Positions 37,624 to 47,270 are shown, numbered from the stretch's first letter. The stretch: DNA of 64,000 nucleotides from Roseiarcus sp036488815 (GCA_036488815.1 DASXGX010000095.1:62001-126000); one strand, 5' to 3'. Notes: generated from the letters alone by a model not told the origin. Numbers and translations: made by a program.

Positions 37624-38735
37624 CCGGTGCTTCCCGTTTCGACTGCAAAATGCTGCGCATCGCTGGTTTTCAGAACAAGTCCGAGCCCGGGACGCGACAG
37701 ATCGGGCGCGATGGCGCCGTCGCATGGCGTAGGCGCGCCATCGAACACCATGCGCTCGATGCGGACGTGATCGTGAAACCATTCGAGGTGGCGAACTCTC
37801 GGCGCCGCGCATCCGAGACTGCAGTGGAGCGCCGGCGCGCAATGGGTGGAAAGATCCGTGTGGTGAGCCTCGCATAGCGCCGCGGCTTGCAAAAAGCCGG
37901 TTACGCCGCCGCACCGCGTCGCATCTGCCTGCTCGACGTCGACTGCGCCGGCTTCGAGCATGCGGCGGAAATAGTCGAGCGTGTAGCCGTATTCGCCGGC
38001 GGCGATCTCCATTGCCGGCGGCGCCGCGTCGCGCACGCGCGCCAATCCCTCGAGATCGTCGGACGATACTGGCTCTTCGAACCAGCGAACGTCCTGGCCG
38101 GCCGCGAGCCTTTCGGCCATAGCGATCGCCTGCTTGTCTCGGTAAGCGCCGTTGGCGTCCACGAACAAGGTCGCCTCGCCGATCGCTCGCTTAGCGGCGG
38201 CAACCCGCGCGGGATCGCGATCGGGGTCGGTCCCGATCTTCATCTTGACCCAGCGGCAACCATCTTTTTCCACCCAAGACGCAAGCTGTTGCGCGAGTTG
38301 GCGATCGTCATAGCTCGTGAATCCGCCGCTTCCATAGATCGGCGCGCTGTCACGGCGCCGGCCTATGAGCGACGCCATCGGCAGGTCGAGCAATATCGCC
38401 TTCAGGTCCCAAAGAGCGATGTCGACCGCGGAGATGGCGGTGGCGCAGAGCCCTTCCCGGCCGAGGTTGCGAACGGCGTGTTGCATGGCGTCGAACGCCG
38501 CGGGCGGATCCATAGCGTCGAGCCCCTTGACGGCTCGCGCGAGCACACCGCGGATCAGCGGGACGATCGACGCACCCGCGTAGGTGTATCCCATGCCTCG
38601 CTTGCCGGCGGCTTCGGCGTGAACCACGACGATCGTCGTCTTGTCCCATTTCGCCGTGCCGTCCGCCTCGGGAAAATCCGTGGGGATCGTGTAAGCCGTG
38701 ACGACGAGGCTGCTGACGGTGGCTTCGGATCGCAT
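37620..38735 (-). CDS. Enolase-superfamily (mandelate racemase/muconate lactonizing) enzyme
   Basis: A 371-aa TIM-barrel enzyme. The Lys pair is in RWVKMKIGTD, and metal ligands are in LFVDANGAY (Asp), RWFEEPVSSDD (Glu) and IAAGEYGYT (Glu). THCAPALH near the C-terminus supplies a His of the sort seen in mandelate-racemase-subgroup members. Family enzymes abstract a proton next to a carboxylate, often dehydrating sugar acids. It is the first gene of a coupled four-gene operon with a membrane protein, a subunit-3-like protein and a GMC flavoprotein, so a sugar acid or its lactone is a reasonable substrate guess. Confidence 0.92.
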   Translation of the reverse strand: MRSEATVSSLVVTAYTIPTDFPEADGTAKWDKTTIVVVHAEAAGKRGMGYTYAGASIVPLIRGVLARAVKGLDAMDPPAAFDAMQHAVRNLGREGLCATAISAVDIALWDLKAILLDLPMASLIGRRRDSAPIYGSGGFTSYDDRQLAQQLASWVEKDGCRWVKMKIGTDPDRDPARVAAAKRAIGEATLFVDANGAYRDKQAIAMAERLAAGQDVRWFEEPVSSDDLEGLARVRDAAPPAMEIAAGEYGYTLDYFRRMLEAGAVDVEQADATRCGGVTGFLQAAALCEAHHTDLSTHCAPALHCSLGCAAPRVRHLEWFHDHVRIERMVFDGAPTPCDGAIAPDLSRPGLGLVLKTSDAQHFAVETGSTG

Positions 38736-38877
38736 CGCAACCTTCTCCGAAGCGAGCGGGACTCTTATACCGAGAACGCCGAACCGAACGCACGGTTCCG
38801 CGTGGCTAATCCGTGCATGGAGTCATAAGGGCGCGAATGCGCCGAAACGCGTTCGCGCCTGTCGCTTCACCCTCCCG

Positions 38878-40482
38878 TCAGTGCGCGCCGGCTCCGGCTG
38901 AGCCTTGTGGCTTTCGCGCGAACAGCAGGGCGAGGGCGGCGATTGCGAGCAGCACGCCGATGACGACGAAGGTGTCGCTGAAACCCATGATCAAGGCTTG
39001 GCGCCGCACCACATTGCCGAGATAGACGACGGCGTCGTGGGCGGCCGTGGCACGGTCCGTCTCGCCACGGGACATGAAGTAAGCGGTCATCTGATCGAGG
39101 CGCTGGCGCACCACGTCGCGCGTCAGAGTAACCGACTGGCCGATGATGTTGGAGTGGAACTGCTCGCGCTTCGTGAGCACGGTCGCCAGCGTCGCCGTGC
39201 CGACTGCGCCGCCGAGATTGCGCAGCATGTTCGACAAGCCCGATGCCGCTCCGGCTTCGCTCGGCGCGATGCCCGCCGTGATGATGGCGGTGACGGGCGT
39301 GATGATCACAGCCTGACCGATCGCGCGCACGATATTCGGGAACAGGAACTGATCCCCGGCCGTGTCGAGCGATAGCGTGGCGTTCATGAAGCAGCTCAAG
39401 GCGAACAACGCGATGCCGACAAAGGCGATGGCGCGAGCGTCGAACCGCTTCATCAGCATCGGCGTAAGGGGGATCAGCAGCAGTTGCGGCAGGCCGGTCC
39501 AGGCGAGCACCCCGCCGATCTGCTCGGCGTTGTAACCCTGCACTTGTCCCAGATATTGCGGCAGGATGTAGACGCTTCCGTACAGCGCGAAGCCGACCAG
39601 CACATTGGAGAGAACGCCGATGCCAAAATTGCGGCGGGCCAACAGCCGCAGGTTGACGAGCGGCTTCTCCACCCTCAGTTCAATCGCAATGAAAGCTGTG
39701 AGAAACACCGCCGCGACGATCGCGAGACGGAAGATCAGCGGCGAGGCGAACCAATCGTCCTTGTTGCCTTCTTCGAGAACGGTCTGGAAAGCGGCGAGGC
39801 CGATCGCCATCGTCACGATGCCCGCCCAGTCGCCCTCTTTGAGCAGATTGAGCCGCATCGGGCTCTTCTCGAGCGTGAAGAAAAGCGCAGCGACCATGAT
39901 GGCGCTCGGCGGGGCGTTGACGAAGAAGATGGTCTGCCAACCGTAGTTCTCGGTGAGATAGCCGCCGATGGTCGGTCCGATCGCGGGAGCGAAGGTGGCG
40001 GACAGCGCAAACAAGGCGAGTCCCGTCGGCTGCTGCGGCTTCGGCAACTTCGTCAGAACGATCGTCAACGCCATCGGAATCAAGATGCCGCCGGCGAAGC
40101 CCTGAAGGCCACGCATGACGATCATCGAGCCGAGGTCGTGTGCGAAGGCGCAGCCGATGGAAAACAGGGGGAACAGAGTCGCGTTCACCAGCAAGTAGCG
40201 GCGGAACGAGAACACCCGGCTCAGGTAGTCGGTCAGCGGAATGACGATGATCTCGCCGATCAGATAGGCGGTGGAAATCCAGGCGCCGTTGTCGACGCCT
40301 GTGCCGATGCCGCCCTCGATGTCGAGCAGCGAGGCGTTGGTGATCTGAATGTTGAGGATCGCCATGAAGGCGCCGATCATGCACGCCAGAACCGCGATCC
40401 AATCTTGCGTGCTGGCGCGAGGGGTTGCGGCCGGGATAGCGCCCGAATGGGCGATTGTCATTGCGTTGGCCATGGAAGCCAT
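38878..40482 (-). CDS. DHA2-family drug:proton antiporter (EmrB type)
   Basis: A 534-aa major-facilitator permease with 14 predicted helices. Motifs include the first helix LACMIGAFMAILNIQITNAS, the loop 2-3 region LIGEIIVIPLTDYLSRVF, and the antiporter motif-C-like GPTIGGYLTENYGW after helix 5. It lies 40 bp after the membrane-fusion gene in the same direction, forming an EmrAB-like efflux pair. An outer-membrane partner is not visible in the window. The pair is divergent from a TetR regulator. Confidence 0.95.
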   Translation of the reverse strand: MASMANAMTIAHSGAIPAATPRASTQDWIAVLACMIGAFMAILNIQITNASLLDIEGGIGTGVDNGAWISTAYLIGEIIVIPLTDYLSRVFSFRRYLLVNATLFPLFSIGCAFAHDLGSMIVMRGLQGFAGGILIPMALTIVLTKLPKPQQPTGLALFALSATFAPAIGPTIGGYLTENYGWQTIFFVNAPPSAIMVAALFFTLEKSPMRLNLLKEGDWAGIVTMAIGLAAFQTVLEEGNKDDWFASPLIFRLAIVAAVFLTAFIAIELRVEKPLVNLRLLARRNFGIGVLSNVLVGFALYGSVYILPQYLGQVQGYNAEQIGGVLAWTGLPQLLLIPLTPMLMKRFDARAIAFVGIALFALSCFMNATLSLDTAGDQFLFPNIVRAIGQAVIITPVTAIITAGIAPSEAGAASGLSNMLRNLGGAVGTATLATVLTKREQFHSNIIGQSVTLTRDVVRQRLDQMTAYFMSRGETDRATAAHDAVVYLGNVVRRQALIMGFSDTFVVIGVLLAIAALALLFARKPQGSAGAGAH

Positions 40483-40522
40483 CCTCCGACGCGAGAATGC
40501 GTTGCGATCTTGCTTCTCGCGA

Positions 40523-41734
40523 TCAGTCCTCGGGGATCGCGGCGGCGGCCGACAAGCGGTCGACCTTCGGCTTGGTGTCGATGCTCGGCGTGACCGACAT
40601 GCCGGGCCTCAAGTCGCCCGAGCCGGCGCTGTCGCGGTCCAGCAGGATCTTGACCGGAATCCGCTGCACCACCTTGGTGAAATTGCCAGTCGCGTTGTCG
40701 GGCGGGAGGAGCGCGAACGTCTGGCCGCTCGCCGGCGCAAGGCTGTCGACGTGGCCGTGATAGACGCGGCCGGGAAACATATCGACCTCGATGTCGACCG
40801 GCTGGCCGCGATGAACGTCGGTGAGCTGCGTCTCCTTGTAATTGGCGACGACATAGGCTTCGGCGCTGGGCACGACGGACATCAACTGCGTCCCCGCCTG
40901 CACATATTGTCCAACGCGAAGCGTGCGATTGCCGACGACGCCGTCGACCGGAGACACGATGGCGGTGTAGCCGAAGTTGATCTCCGCCTGATCGCGCACC
41001 GCCTCATTGTGGGCGAGAACCGCCTGCGCCTGGGCCAATTCCGCCTTTTGCAGCGCGAGCTGCTTGACCGCCGAATCAAAAGCCGCGCGATCGCGGAGCA
41101 CAGCCGCTCGCGAGGCCGCGATGCGAGACGCGGCTTGCTGCGCATTCTGCACGGAGCCGAAACCCGTCGACGCCAGATCGGCGTAGCGTTTGTTTTCCTG
41201 CTCGGCGAAGGTCTCGTTGGCCTGATCGACCTCGACCGTCGCATTGGCGGCGTCGATCGCCGACTGTTGCCCGTCGATCGCCGCCTGCCGGCTGGCGATC
41301 GCGGCCTGCGCGGCCGCCACGTCGGCCTCGGCCTGCTCGAGCGCCACTTTATAGTCGCGGTCGTCGATGCGGGCGAGGGTCTGGCCGGCCTTGACCGCCT
41401 GATTGTCGCCCACCAGGACCTCGGCGAGGTAGCCCGAGACTTTCGGGGCGATCGTCGTGTTGTCCGCCTGGACATAGGCGTCGTCCGTCGAGACTTCGAA
41501 GCGGCCGACGGTCCAATATTCCCAGCCGTAATGCCCCGCCGCGGCGAGCGCCGCCGCGCCCGCGGCCGCCATGAGGACGCGCTTCAGGAGGCGCTTGGCG
41601 GGAGCCGCGGTCGCGGCCGCGCTTGGCGCCGGCGCCTCAGAGGCCGGAATGGCGGCTTGCGCCAACCCCTGCCGCGCCACTTCCGCCTCGGAGATTGGAC
41701 GCTCGACCGTCAGGGGGCCTGAATGGTGGGTCAT
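40523..41734 (-). CDS. HlyD/EmrA-family membrane fusion protein
   Basis: A 403-aa periplasmic adaptor. A single membrane helix lies near residues 52-72 (LMAAAGAAALAAAGHYGWEYW region). The split biotinyl-lipoyl domain follows (DDAYVQADNTTIAPKVSGYL and TAIVSPVDGVVGNRTLRVGQ), with a long alpha-helical hairpin between (about residues 125-235). It links the DHA2 pump to an outer-membrane channel. The start ATG 41734 lies about 100 bp from the divergent TetR gene. Confidence 0.95.
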   Translation of the reverse strand: MTHHSGPLTVERPISEAEVARQGLAQAAIPASEAPAPSAAATAAPAKRLLKRVLMAAAGAAALAAAGHYGWEYWTVGRFEVSTDDAYVQADNTTIAPKVSGYLAEVLVGDNQAVKAGQTLARIDDRDYKVALEQAEADVAAAQAAIASRQAAIDGQQSAIDAANATVEVDQANETFAEQENKRYADLASTGFGSVQNAQQAASRIAASRAAVLRDRAAFDSAVKQLALQKAELAQAQAVLAHNEAVRDQAEINFGYTAIVSPVDGVVGNRTLRVGQYVQAGTQLMSVVPSAEAYVVANYKETQLTDVHRGQPVDIEVDMFPGRVYHGHVDSLAPASGQTFALLPPDNATGNFTKVVQRIPVKILLDRDSAGSGDLRPGMSVTPSIDTKPKVDRLSAAAAIPED

Positions 41735-41772
41735 TGTCTACACTCCAAGAAAAACGGGGCGGAATCGATTTA

Positions 41773-41790
41773 GGAAACTTGATGGTTTCC
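41773..41790. promoter_or_regulatory. Palindrome between the efflux operon and tetR (operator candidate)
   Basis: GGAAAC-TTGATG-GTTTCC, with perfect 6-bp arms, lies 38 bp from the efflux start and 48 bp from the regulator start. The place and size suit a TetR dimer repressing both directions. Inferred from position and symmetry only. Confidence 0.55.
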
Positions 41791-41837
41791 AAAATAGGCC
41801 CTATATTGGAGCTGTCAATAGCCGCCGAAAGAATTTC

Positions 41838-42497
41838 ATGACCGACATCGACACCCCCTGCAGCCGAGGCCGAGGAAGGCCGCAGACGCGGTCCGACGAC
41901 GAAACCCGTCACTTGATCGCGCAAGCCGCGGTCCAAGAGTTTCTCACGCACGGCTACGCGGGCGCCTGCATCGACGATGTCGCCAAGGGCGCTGGGGTGT
42001 CGAAAAAGACGCTCTACCGGCTGATCCCCACCAAGGCCGATCTCTTCAGGGCGTCCGTGACGGACCGCATCGCGCGCTTCATGCAGGACGCGGACGAGGC
42101 GATGGTGGACACGGTCGATGTCGCCGACGCTCTGGAGCGATACCTTACCGAGCTAGGCAACCTGACGCTGTCGAGCGACACGATCGCGATGTTGCGCCTC
42201 TCGATCGCAGAGGCCGACCGATTTCCGGAATTGGCGTCGAGTTTCTATTTCGACGCCGTTTCGGCGGCGAAAGGCGTGCTGGTCAAGTTCATCGAGCGGC
42301 AATGCGCATTAGGGGTGCTCAACCTCGAGCAACCCGCCACAGCCGCGGACATGCTGCGCGGCATGATGGTGATGGAGCCTCAGCGCGCGTACATGATGAC
42401 CGGCGCGCCGCTTCCGACGCCGGACGAAATCGCCAACCGAGCGCGCCAATGCGTCCGCATCTTCTTGCGCGGCTGCATGGTTGCGACCAAGAGTTGA
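41838..42497 (+). CDS. TetR-family transcriptional regulator
   Basis: A 219-aa repressor. The helix-turn-helix segment is AQAAVQEFLTHGYAGACIDD followed by VAKGAGVSKKTLYRLIPTKADLF (about residues 25-67). The ligand-binding C-terminal region resembles the AefR-like subgroup (ADMLRGMMVMEPQRAYMM). I chose the ATG at 41838 (MTDIDTPCSRGRGRPQ); the frame upstream runs into the divergent efflux gene. It probably represses the EmrAB-type pair, and it converges with the frameshifted SDR gene. Confidence 0.93.
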   Translation: MTDIDTPCSRGRGRPQTRSDDETRHLIAQAAVQEFLTHGYAGACIDDVAKGAGVSKKTLYRLIPTKADLFRASVTDRIARFMQDADEAMVDTVDVADALERYLTELGNLTLSSDTIAMLRLSIAEADRFPELASSFYFDAVSAAKGVLVKFIERQCALGVLNLEQPATAADMLRGMMVMEPQRAYMMTGAPLPTPDEIANRARQCVRIFLRGCMVATKS

Positions 42498-42506
42498 AAG
42501 GCCCGC

Positions 42507-43518
42507 TTATCGCCGCGGCAAAGCGCGCACGGGGCGCCGCCTCGAGCCGCGCCGCGACAGCATCCAGACGAGGGTGACCGCGCCGAGCGCAACCGCGGCG
42601 CGGTGACGATCCGCGAAAAGCTGCCAGCTCACGGCCCGTGCCTGCTCGTCGAAGCGACCATGCGTTCCATAGTCGCCGGCGACCGGCTCGAAGAGATTCG
42701 ACGGCGCGTTGGACGGCAGGAGCCGATCCGCCAATTGGCCGGAATAGCCGGCGCTCGCCAGGAATCTGTCGATCCGCCCGGGCGCGAGCCAGTTCGCGAC
42801 GATCGCCTTGACCGTCGACAAGCCCACCCACAGCCGCGCCCGCCGATGCGTCGCGGCGAACACGATCGCCCGCGCGGCGACCTCCGGCTGAAAAATCGGC
42901 GGAATCGGCTGGGCGCGAAGGCCGGTCTTGGTTCAGCGCCCAATCGAATTGCGGCGTGTTCACCGCGGGAAGGTCGACCTCGCTGAGGTGGATGTCGAGC
43001 CCATCGTGAAGCAGCTCCGAACGCAACGAGTCCGTGAAGCCGCGGATGGCGAACTTGGCGCCGCAATAGGCCGACTGCAGCGGGATCGCGCGATGACCAA
43101 GGGCGGAGCCGACGTTGACGATCGCGCCGCGATTGCGCGGACGCATCCGCTTCAGCGCCGCCATGACGCCGTAGACTTGGCCGAGGTAAGTGACTTTGGT
43201 GGCGCGCTCGAACTCTTCAGGCGTCAATCGGCTGACGGGCGCGAAGACGGTCGCCATCGCGACATTCGTCCAGACGTCGATCGGCCCCAGTTCCTGTTCG
43301 ATCCGGTCGGCGGCGGCCTCGACCGCCTTCGCATCGGCGACGTCAGTCGGGATTGTGAGCGCTCGCACGCCATAGCGCTCGACCTCCTCGGCCGCGGATT
43401 GCAAACGACCCGGATCGCGTGACAGCAGCCCCACGTCGTAACCCCGCTTGGCAAATTCCACTGCGGTTGCGCGGCCGATGCCAGCGCCCGCGCCCGTCAC
43501 GACGGCGACCTTGGACAT
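42507..43518 (-). pseudogene. SDR-family oxidoreductase, interrupted by a one-base frameshift
   Basis: A short-chain dehydrogenase with cofactor motif VVTGAGAGIGRATAVEFAKRG, active-site region NVGSALGHRAIPLQSAYCGAKFA (Ser-Tyr-Lys) and PAVNTPQFDWALNQ. Just after, the frame breaks. Removing one G:C pair at 42930-42931 restores ALNKTGLRAQPIPPIFQPEV and carries on through FAATHRRARLWVGLSTVKA to a stop at 42507. That gives a 336-aa product with a transmembrane-like C-terminus. The corrected length divides evenly by three, which supports a single insertion. It may be a real mutation or a sequencing error. The start ATG 43518 has GGAGAGG upstream. Confidence 0.85.
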
Positions 43519-43602
43519 GTTCCTCTCCGGACCCATGCCCATCAAACCGCGCTCAGTGTAATTCGTTCCGCTGGTGAGGACCCGCGCCCTACCCCGGTTG
43601 GC

Positions 43603-45813
43603 TCAAACGCGGCTGACGACGCTGAGACCGCCGCGCTCGACGAGCACGTCGACAACCACGCGTTCGCCCACGCGATTCAAGGCGACGTCGGCCGTCCCAC
43701 CGTCCAACGCCAAGCGACGCAACACGACGTCGGTCAGAAAGGCCGGCAGGTACGATTGATCGAACATGATCGTTCGGCGGCCAGGATCGAACTCGAGGCC
43801 AAGGCAGGATTGCAGCATCGAGAGCGGCGTCGCCGCCGCCCAAGCCTGCGGCGCGCAGGCGACGGGGTAGAAGGTCGGGCCGCGGCCTGGTTTCCGGGTG
43901 AAGCCGCAGAACAATTCGGGCAGCCGGTGAAGGTCGATGTAGGCCGAAGCAGCGAACATGCCCTCGAAGATGCGCGAGGCCTCGCGACGCAACCCATAGC
44001 GGGCGAATCCGGCCGCGATGATCGCGTTGTCGTGCGGCCATACCGATCCATTGTGGTAGCTCGCCGGATTGTATCGCTCCTCCATGCTGGCGAGGGTCCT
44101 GACGCCCCAACCGGAAAACGAGTCGCTCGACATCAGGGTCGCCGCGACCGAGGCCGCGCGTTCGGGATAGGCGATGCCGGTGAAAAGCGCGTGCCCGGCG
44201 TTCGAGCTGCGCACGCGGCATGGCTTCTTGTCGCCGTCGAGCGCGAGCACGTAGAGCCCGAGCTCCTCATCGAAGAACAGCCGGTCGAAGCGGCGCCGCA
44301 GCGTTTCGGCGCTCTCCGCCTGCTCCGCCGCGCGGCGCTTGTCGCCCAAGCGCTCGAAGATATCCGCCATGGCGACCCGCGCGCCGTAGACATAGGCCTG
44401 AACCTCGCAGAGCGCGATCGGCCCGGAAGCGAGCGACCCATCCGCATGCGAGATGGAATCGTGGCTGTCCTTCCAACCCTGGTTGACCAACCCTTGGGCG
44501 GTCCGGCGGCCATATTCGACGAAGCCGTCGCCGTCGCGGTCGCCGTAGTGATCGATCCAGGCCAGCGCGGCCTCGAAGTTCGCCTGTTGCGCGCGAATGA
44601 AGTCGATGTCGCCGGTCCGTTTCAGATAGGCTCCCGCAAGGCAGAGAAAGAGGGGCGTCGCATCGACGCTGCCGTAGTAGCGTCGAAATGGCACCTCTCC
44701 CAGCGCCGCCATTTCGCCGCCACGCGCCTCGTGCAAGATCTTTCCCGGCTCGGCGTCCGCCTTGTCGTTCTCCTCCGTCGCCTGATTGGCGGCGAGATAG
44801 CGCAGCACGCCGCGCGCCACGCTCGGATCAAACCAGAGCATCTCCAAAGCGGTGATCAGCGCGTCGCGCCCGAACACCGTGCTGTACCACGGGATTCCGG
44901 CGTAAGGGTAAGGACCCGTGGGAAGGCTGGTGGTGAGCGTATGGAGGTCCGCCACGCTGCGATGAACGGTCTCGTTGAAGATGTTGTTCGAGGTCGTCAG
45001 CGCCGCCGTGCGCTGGCCCATCGCGCGTGAGGCCCGCTTCCCGTCGCGTAGCGCCACGAAGAAGGCCTCGGGGAACGGGCGCTCGCCGCCTTCCGTTCCA
45101 CAACCAACCTCGACAAAGAGGGCGCGCGTCTCCTTGACCTCGAGATCGACTTCATAAGTCGCTTGCCCCGCCGTCAAGGTGGTGGGCTTCGGAGCGAACC
45201 GGAGCGTCGTTATGCGCAACCGCTCGTCGAGGCCCGTGTAGCTGAGGGTCAATCGCCCCGCCTCGATCGAAGGCTTGTGCTCCTGGCCGCGACGTTGACG
45301 CTTGCTGCCGCGCACCTCGAACAGGTCGGCGAAGTCGGCGCGGAAGGCGATCTCCAGGCGAATTCGGGCGCGCTTGTCGCCGAAATTGGTCACCGACACC
45401 CGCTCGAACAGGCTGCCGCGCCAAAGCAGTCGCGAGCGGCGAACGTGAAGAAGCCCCTGCGCAAGGGCCAAGTTCCCCGCCTCGTCGAAGAGGTCAGGGT
45501 TCGTCAGATCGCAGGTCAGCGTCGAATTGTCGTCGCTGATGGTGGAACTGAGCAGATTGAGCTCGGCGCCCTCGAGCGTAAGCTTGAAGTGCGAGAGATA
45601 GCGGGTGTCGCGATGATAGACGCCCTCCGGGCTTCCGGGCCACGCGAGCGCATCTCCGCTGTGATTGAACACCGCGAACGTGTCGTCGTGCTTGAGCGCA
45701 TGCGACTGGCCATCCTGCAGCGCCGTGGTCGGCGTGCCGTGAAAATGGGATTCCTTCTCCGACGCCGCCTCGTGGGCGCGGGCCAGCGTCGCATTGTCTA
45801 CGGTTTCTGTCAC
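43603..45813 (-). CDS. Glycogen-debranching-type amylo-alpha-1,6-glucosidase family protein
   Basis: A 736-aa protein in two parts. An N-terminal beta-sandwich (about 30-240) has the GDE_N-like motif GVYHRDTRYLSHFKLTLEGA. A C-terminal (alpha/alpha)6 toroid (about 280-720) has GIPWYSTVFGRDALITALEM and YHNGSVWPHDNAIIAAGFARYG, which carry likely catalytic acids. The start is GTG at 45813 with GGAGGAGCGAGGAC upstream. Homologues are found in many Hyphomicrobiales, often next to a GT4 glycosyltransferase as here (divergent, 400 bp away). They may trim alpha-glucans such as glycogen or trehalose precursors; the exact substrate is unknown. Confidence 0.9.
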   Translation of the reverse strand: MTETVDNATLARAHEAASEKESHFHGTPTTALQDGQSHALKHDDTFAVFNHSGDALAWPGSPEGVYHRDTRYLSHFKLTLEGAELNLLSSTISDDNSTLTCDLTNPDLFDEAGNLALAQGLLHVRRSRLLWRGSLFERVSVTNFGDKRARIRLEIAFRADFADLFEVRGSKRQRRGQEHKPSIEAGRLTLSYTGLDERLRITTLRFAPKPTTLTAGQATYEVDLEVKETRALFVEVGCGTEGGERPFPEAFFVALRDGKRASRAMGQRTAALTTSNNIFNETVHRSVADLHTLTTSLPTGPYPYAGIPWYSTVFGRDALITALEMLWFDPSVARGVLRYLAANQATEENDKADAEPGKILHEARGGEMAALGEVPFRRYYGSVDATPLFLCLAGAYLKRTGDIDFIRAQQANFEAALAWIDHYGDRDGDGFVEYGRRTAQGLVNQGWKDSHDSISHADGSLASGPIALCEVQAYVYGARVAMADIFERLGDKRRAAEQAESAETLRRRFDRLFFDEELGLYVLALDGDKKPCRVRSSNAGHALFTGIAYPERAASVAATLMSSDSFSGWGVRTLASMEERYNPASYHNGSVWPHDNAIIAAGFARYGLRREASRIFEGMFAASAYIDLHRLPELFCGFTRKPGRGPTFYPVACAPQAWAAATPLSMLQSCLGLEFDPGRRTIMFDQSYLPAFLTDVVLRRLALDGGTADVALNRVGERVVVDVLVERGGLSVVSRV

Positions 45814-46214
45814 GTCCTCGCTCCTCCGGCGTCAAGCCATGCTGGAGAGAAACACTTTATCCTGGCATCGAGACGGGAGTCCGGGCCTCTTTGCGGACTG
45901 GAGTCGCGCGCGCCTCGTCGGCTCGCCACCGCGCGCGCTCACTCGTCCAACGTCGCGCAGAGGCGCAGTTCCGTCAGCGGTCGCAACAAGTCGCCCGCCG
46001 TCGTGCAACGCCGACGTCGGCCGTACGCTGACCCAATAGGCGCGGCTTGGAGTTTCAATTGGAACTTCCGAGCGCAACCGAACGTTCACTCGCCGTACCG
46101 AGTCGAAGCTCTCATCGCAATATGGCGTCGGTTAGGCGAGTTGAGATCAGACCTTAGGCCGATCTGCCGGAGGCCGCGATTTGAGGTTCAACGATAAGTG
46201 AGGAGGATCGTTCA
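45814..46214. other. Divergent intergenic region between debranching enzyme and GT4 gene
   Basis: About 400 bp expected to hold both outward promoters. A strong GAGGAGG ribosome site precedes the GT4 start. No small gene or convincing palindrome is visible. Confidence 0.6.
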
Positions 46215-47270
46215 ATGAGGATCGCGCAAATCGCTCCCCTGACGGAGGCCGTGCCGCCGGCGCTTTACGGGGGAACCGAAAGGGTTGTCTCGGGACTCAC
46301 CGAGGAGTTGGTCGCGATGGGCGAGGACGTCACGCTGTTCGCGACCGGCGACTCCGTCACCCGCGCCAGGCTCGAACCGATGTGGCCGCGCTCCTCGCGT
46401 CTCGACGGCACCGTGCGCGATCCCTATGGGCTGCACATGATGATGATCGAAAAGGTCTACCAGCGCGCCCATGAATTCGATCTGTTGCATTTTCACATCG
46501 ACTACTTCCCGTTTTCGCTGATGTTGCGGCAATCGACCCCGTTCGTGACGACGCTCCACGGACGGCTGGACCTGCCGGAGCATCATCCGGTCTTCGCGAG
46601 CTTCCCGACCGTGCCGCTCGTCTCGATCTCGAACGCGCAACGCCGCCCGATCCCGCGGGCGAATTGGGTCGGCACCGTCCACCATGGACTGCCGGCCGAT
46701 CTTTTGCGCCCGCAGCCGATCCGGCCGTCGTATCTCGCCTTCCTGGGACGCATTTCGCCTGAGAAGGGCGTCGATCGCGCGATCGCGATTGCACGGCGCT
46801 GCGGGCTTCGGCTCAAGATCGCGGCGAAAGTGGACAAAATGGACCAAGATTATTTCGATGAGGTGGTCCGCCCGCTGCTGACGACGCCGGGCGTCGACTT
46901 CCTGGGCGAGATCAGCGACGAGGAGAAGCCCGAGTTCCTGAGCGGGGCGTTCGCCCTGCTCGCGCCGATCGATTGGCCCGAGCCGTTCGGCCTCGTGATG
47001 ATCGAGGCGATGGCCTGCGGCACGCCCGTGATCGCGTTCAATCGCGGGTCAGTCCCGGAAGTGCTCGACGACGGCCTCACCGGCTTCGTCGTCGAGGACG
47101 TCACCAGCGCCGCCGCGGCGGTGCGCGACGTGGGCTCGCTGTCGCGCGCGGCAATCCGGCGCCGTTTCGAGGAGCGGTTCACCGCTCGCCGCATGGCGGA
47201 GGACTATCTCAGGCTCTATCGCCGACTGGCCGATCGCGAATCGGTGCGGCCTCGCCTCAAGACGGTTTAG
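46215..47270 (+). CDS. GT4-family glycosyltransferase
   Basis: A 351-aa GT-B fold enzyme. The N-terminal acceptor domain opens MRIAQIAPLTEAVPPALYGG and contains GGTERVVSGLTEELVAMGED. The C-terminal nucleotide-sugar domain has YLAFLGRISPEKGVDRAI and the E-x7-E motif in EPFGLVMIEAMACGTPVIAF. It is a cytoplasmic transferase, and donor and acceptor are unknown. The start is supported by GAGGAGG nine bases upstream. Its divergent neighbour acts on alpha-glucans, so a role in glucan or glycolipid metabolism is possible. Confidence 0.93.
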   Translation: MRIAQIAPLTEAVPPALYGGTERVVSGLTEELVAMGEDVTLFATGDSVTRARLEPMWPRSSRLDGTVRDPYGLHMMMIEKVYQRAHEFDLLHFHIDYFPFSLMLRQSTPFVTTLHGRLDLPEHHPVFASFPTVPLVSISNAQRRPIPRANWVGTVHHGLPADLLRPQPIRPSYLAFLGRISPEKGVDRAIAIARRCGLRLKIAAKVDKMDQDYFDEVVRPLLTTPGVDFLGEISDEEKPEFLSGAFALLAPIDWPEPFGLVMIEAMACGTPVIAFNRGSVPEVLDDGLTGFVVEDVTSAAAAVRDVGSLSRAAIRRRFEERFTARRMAEDYLRLYRRLADRESVRPRLKTV

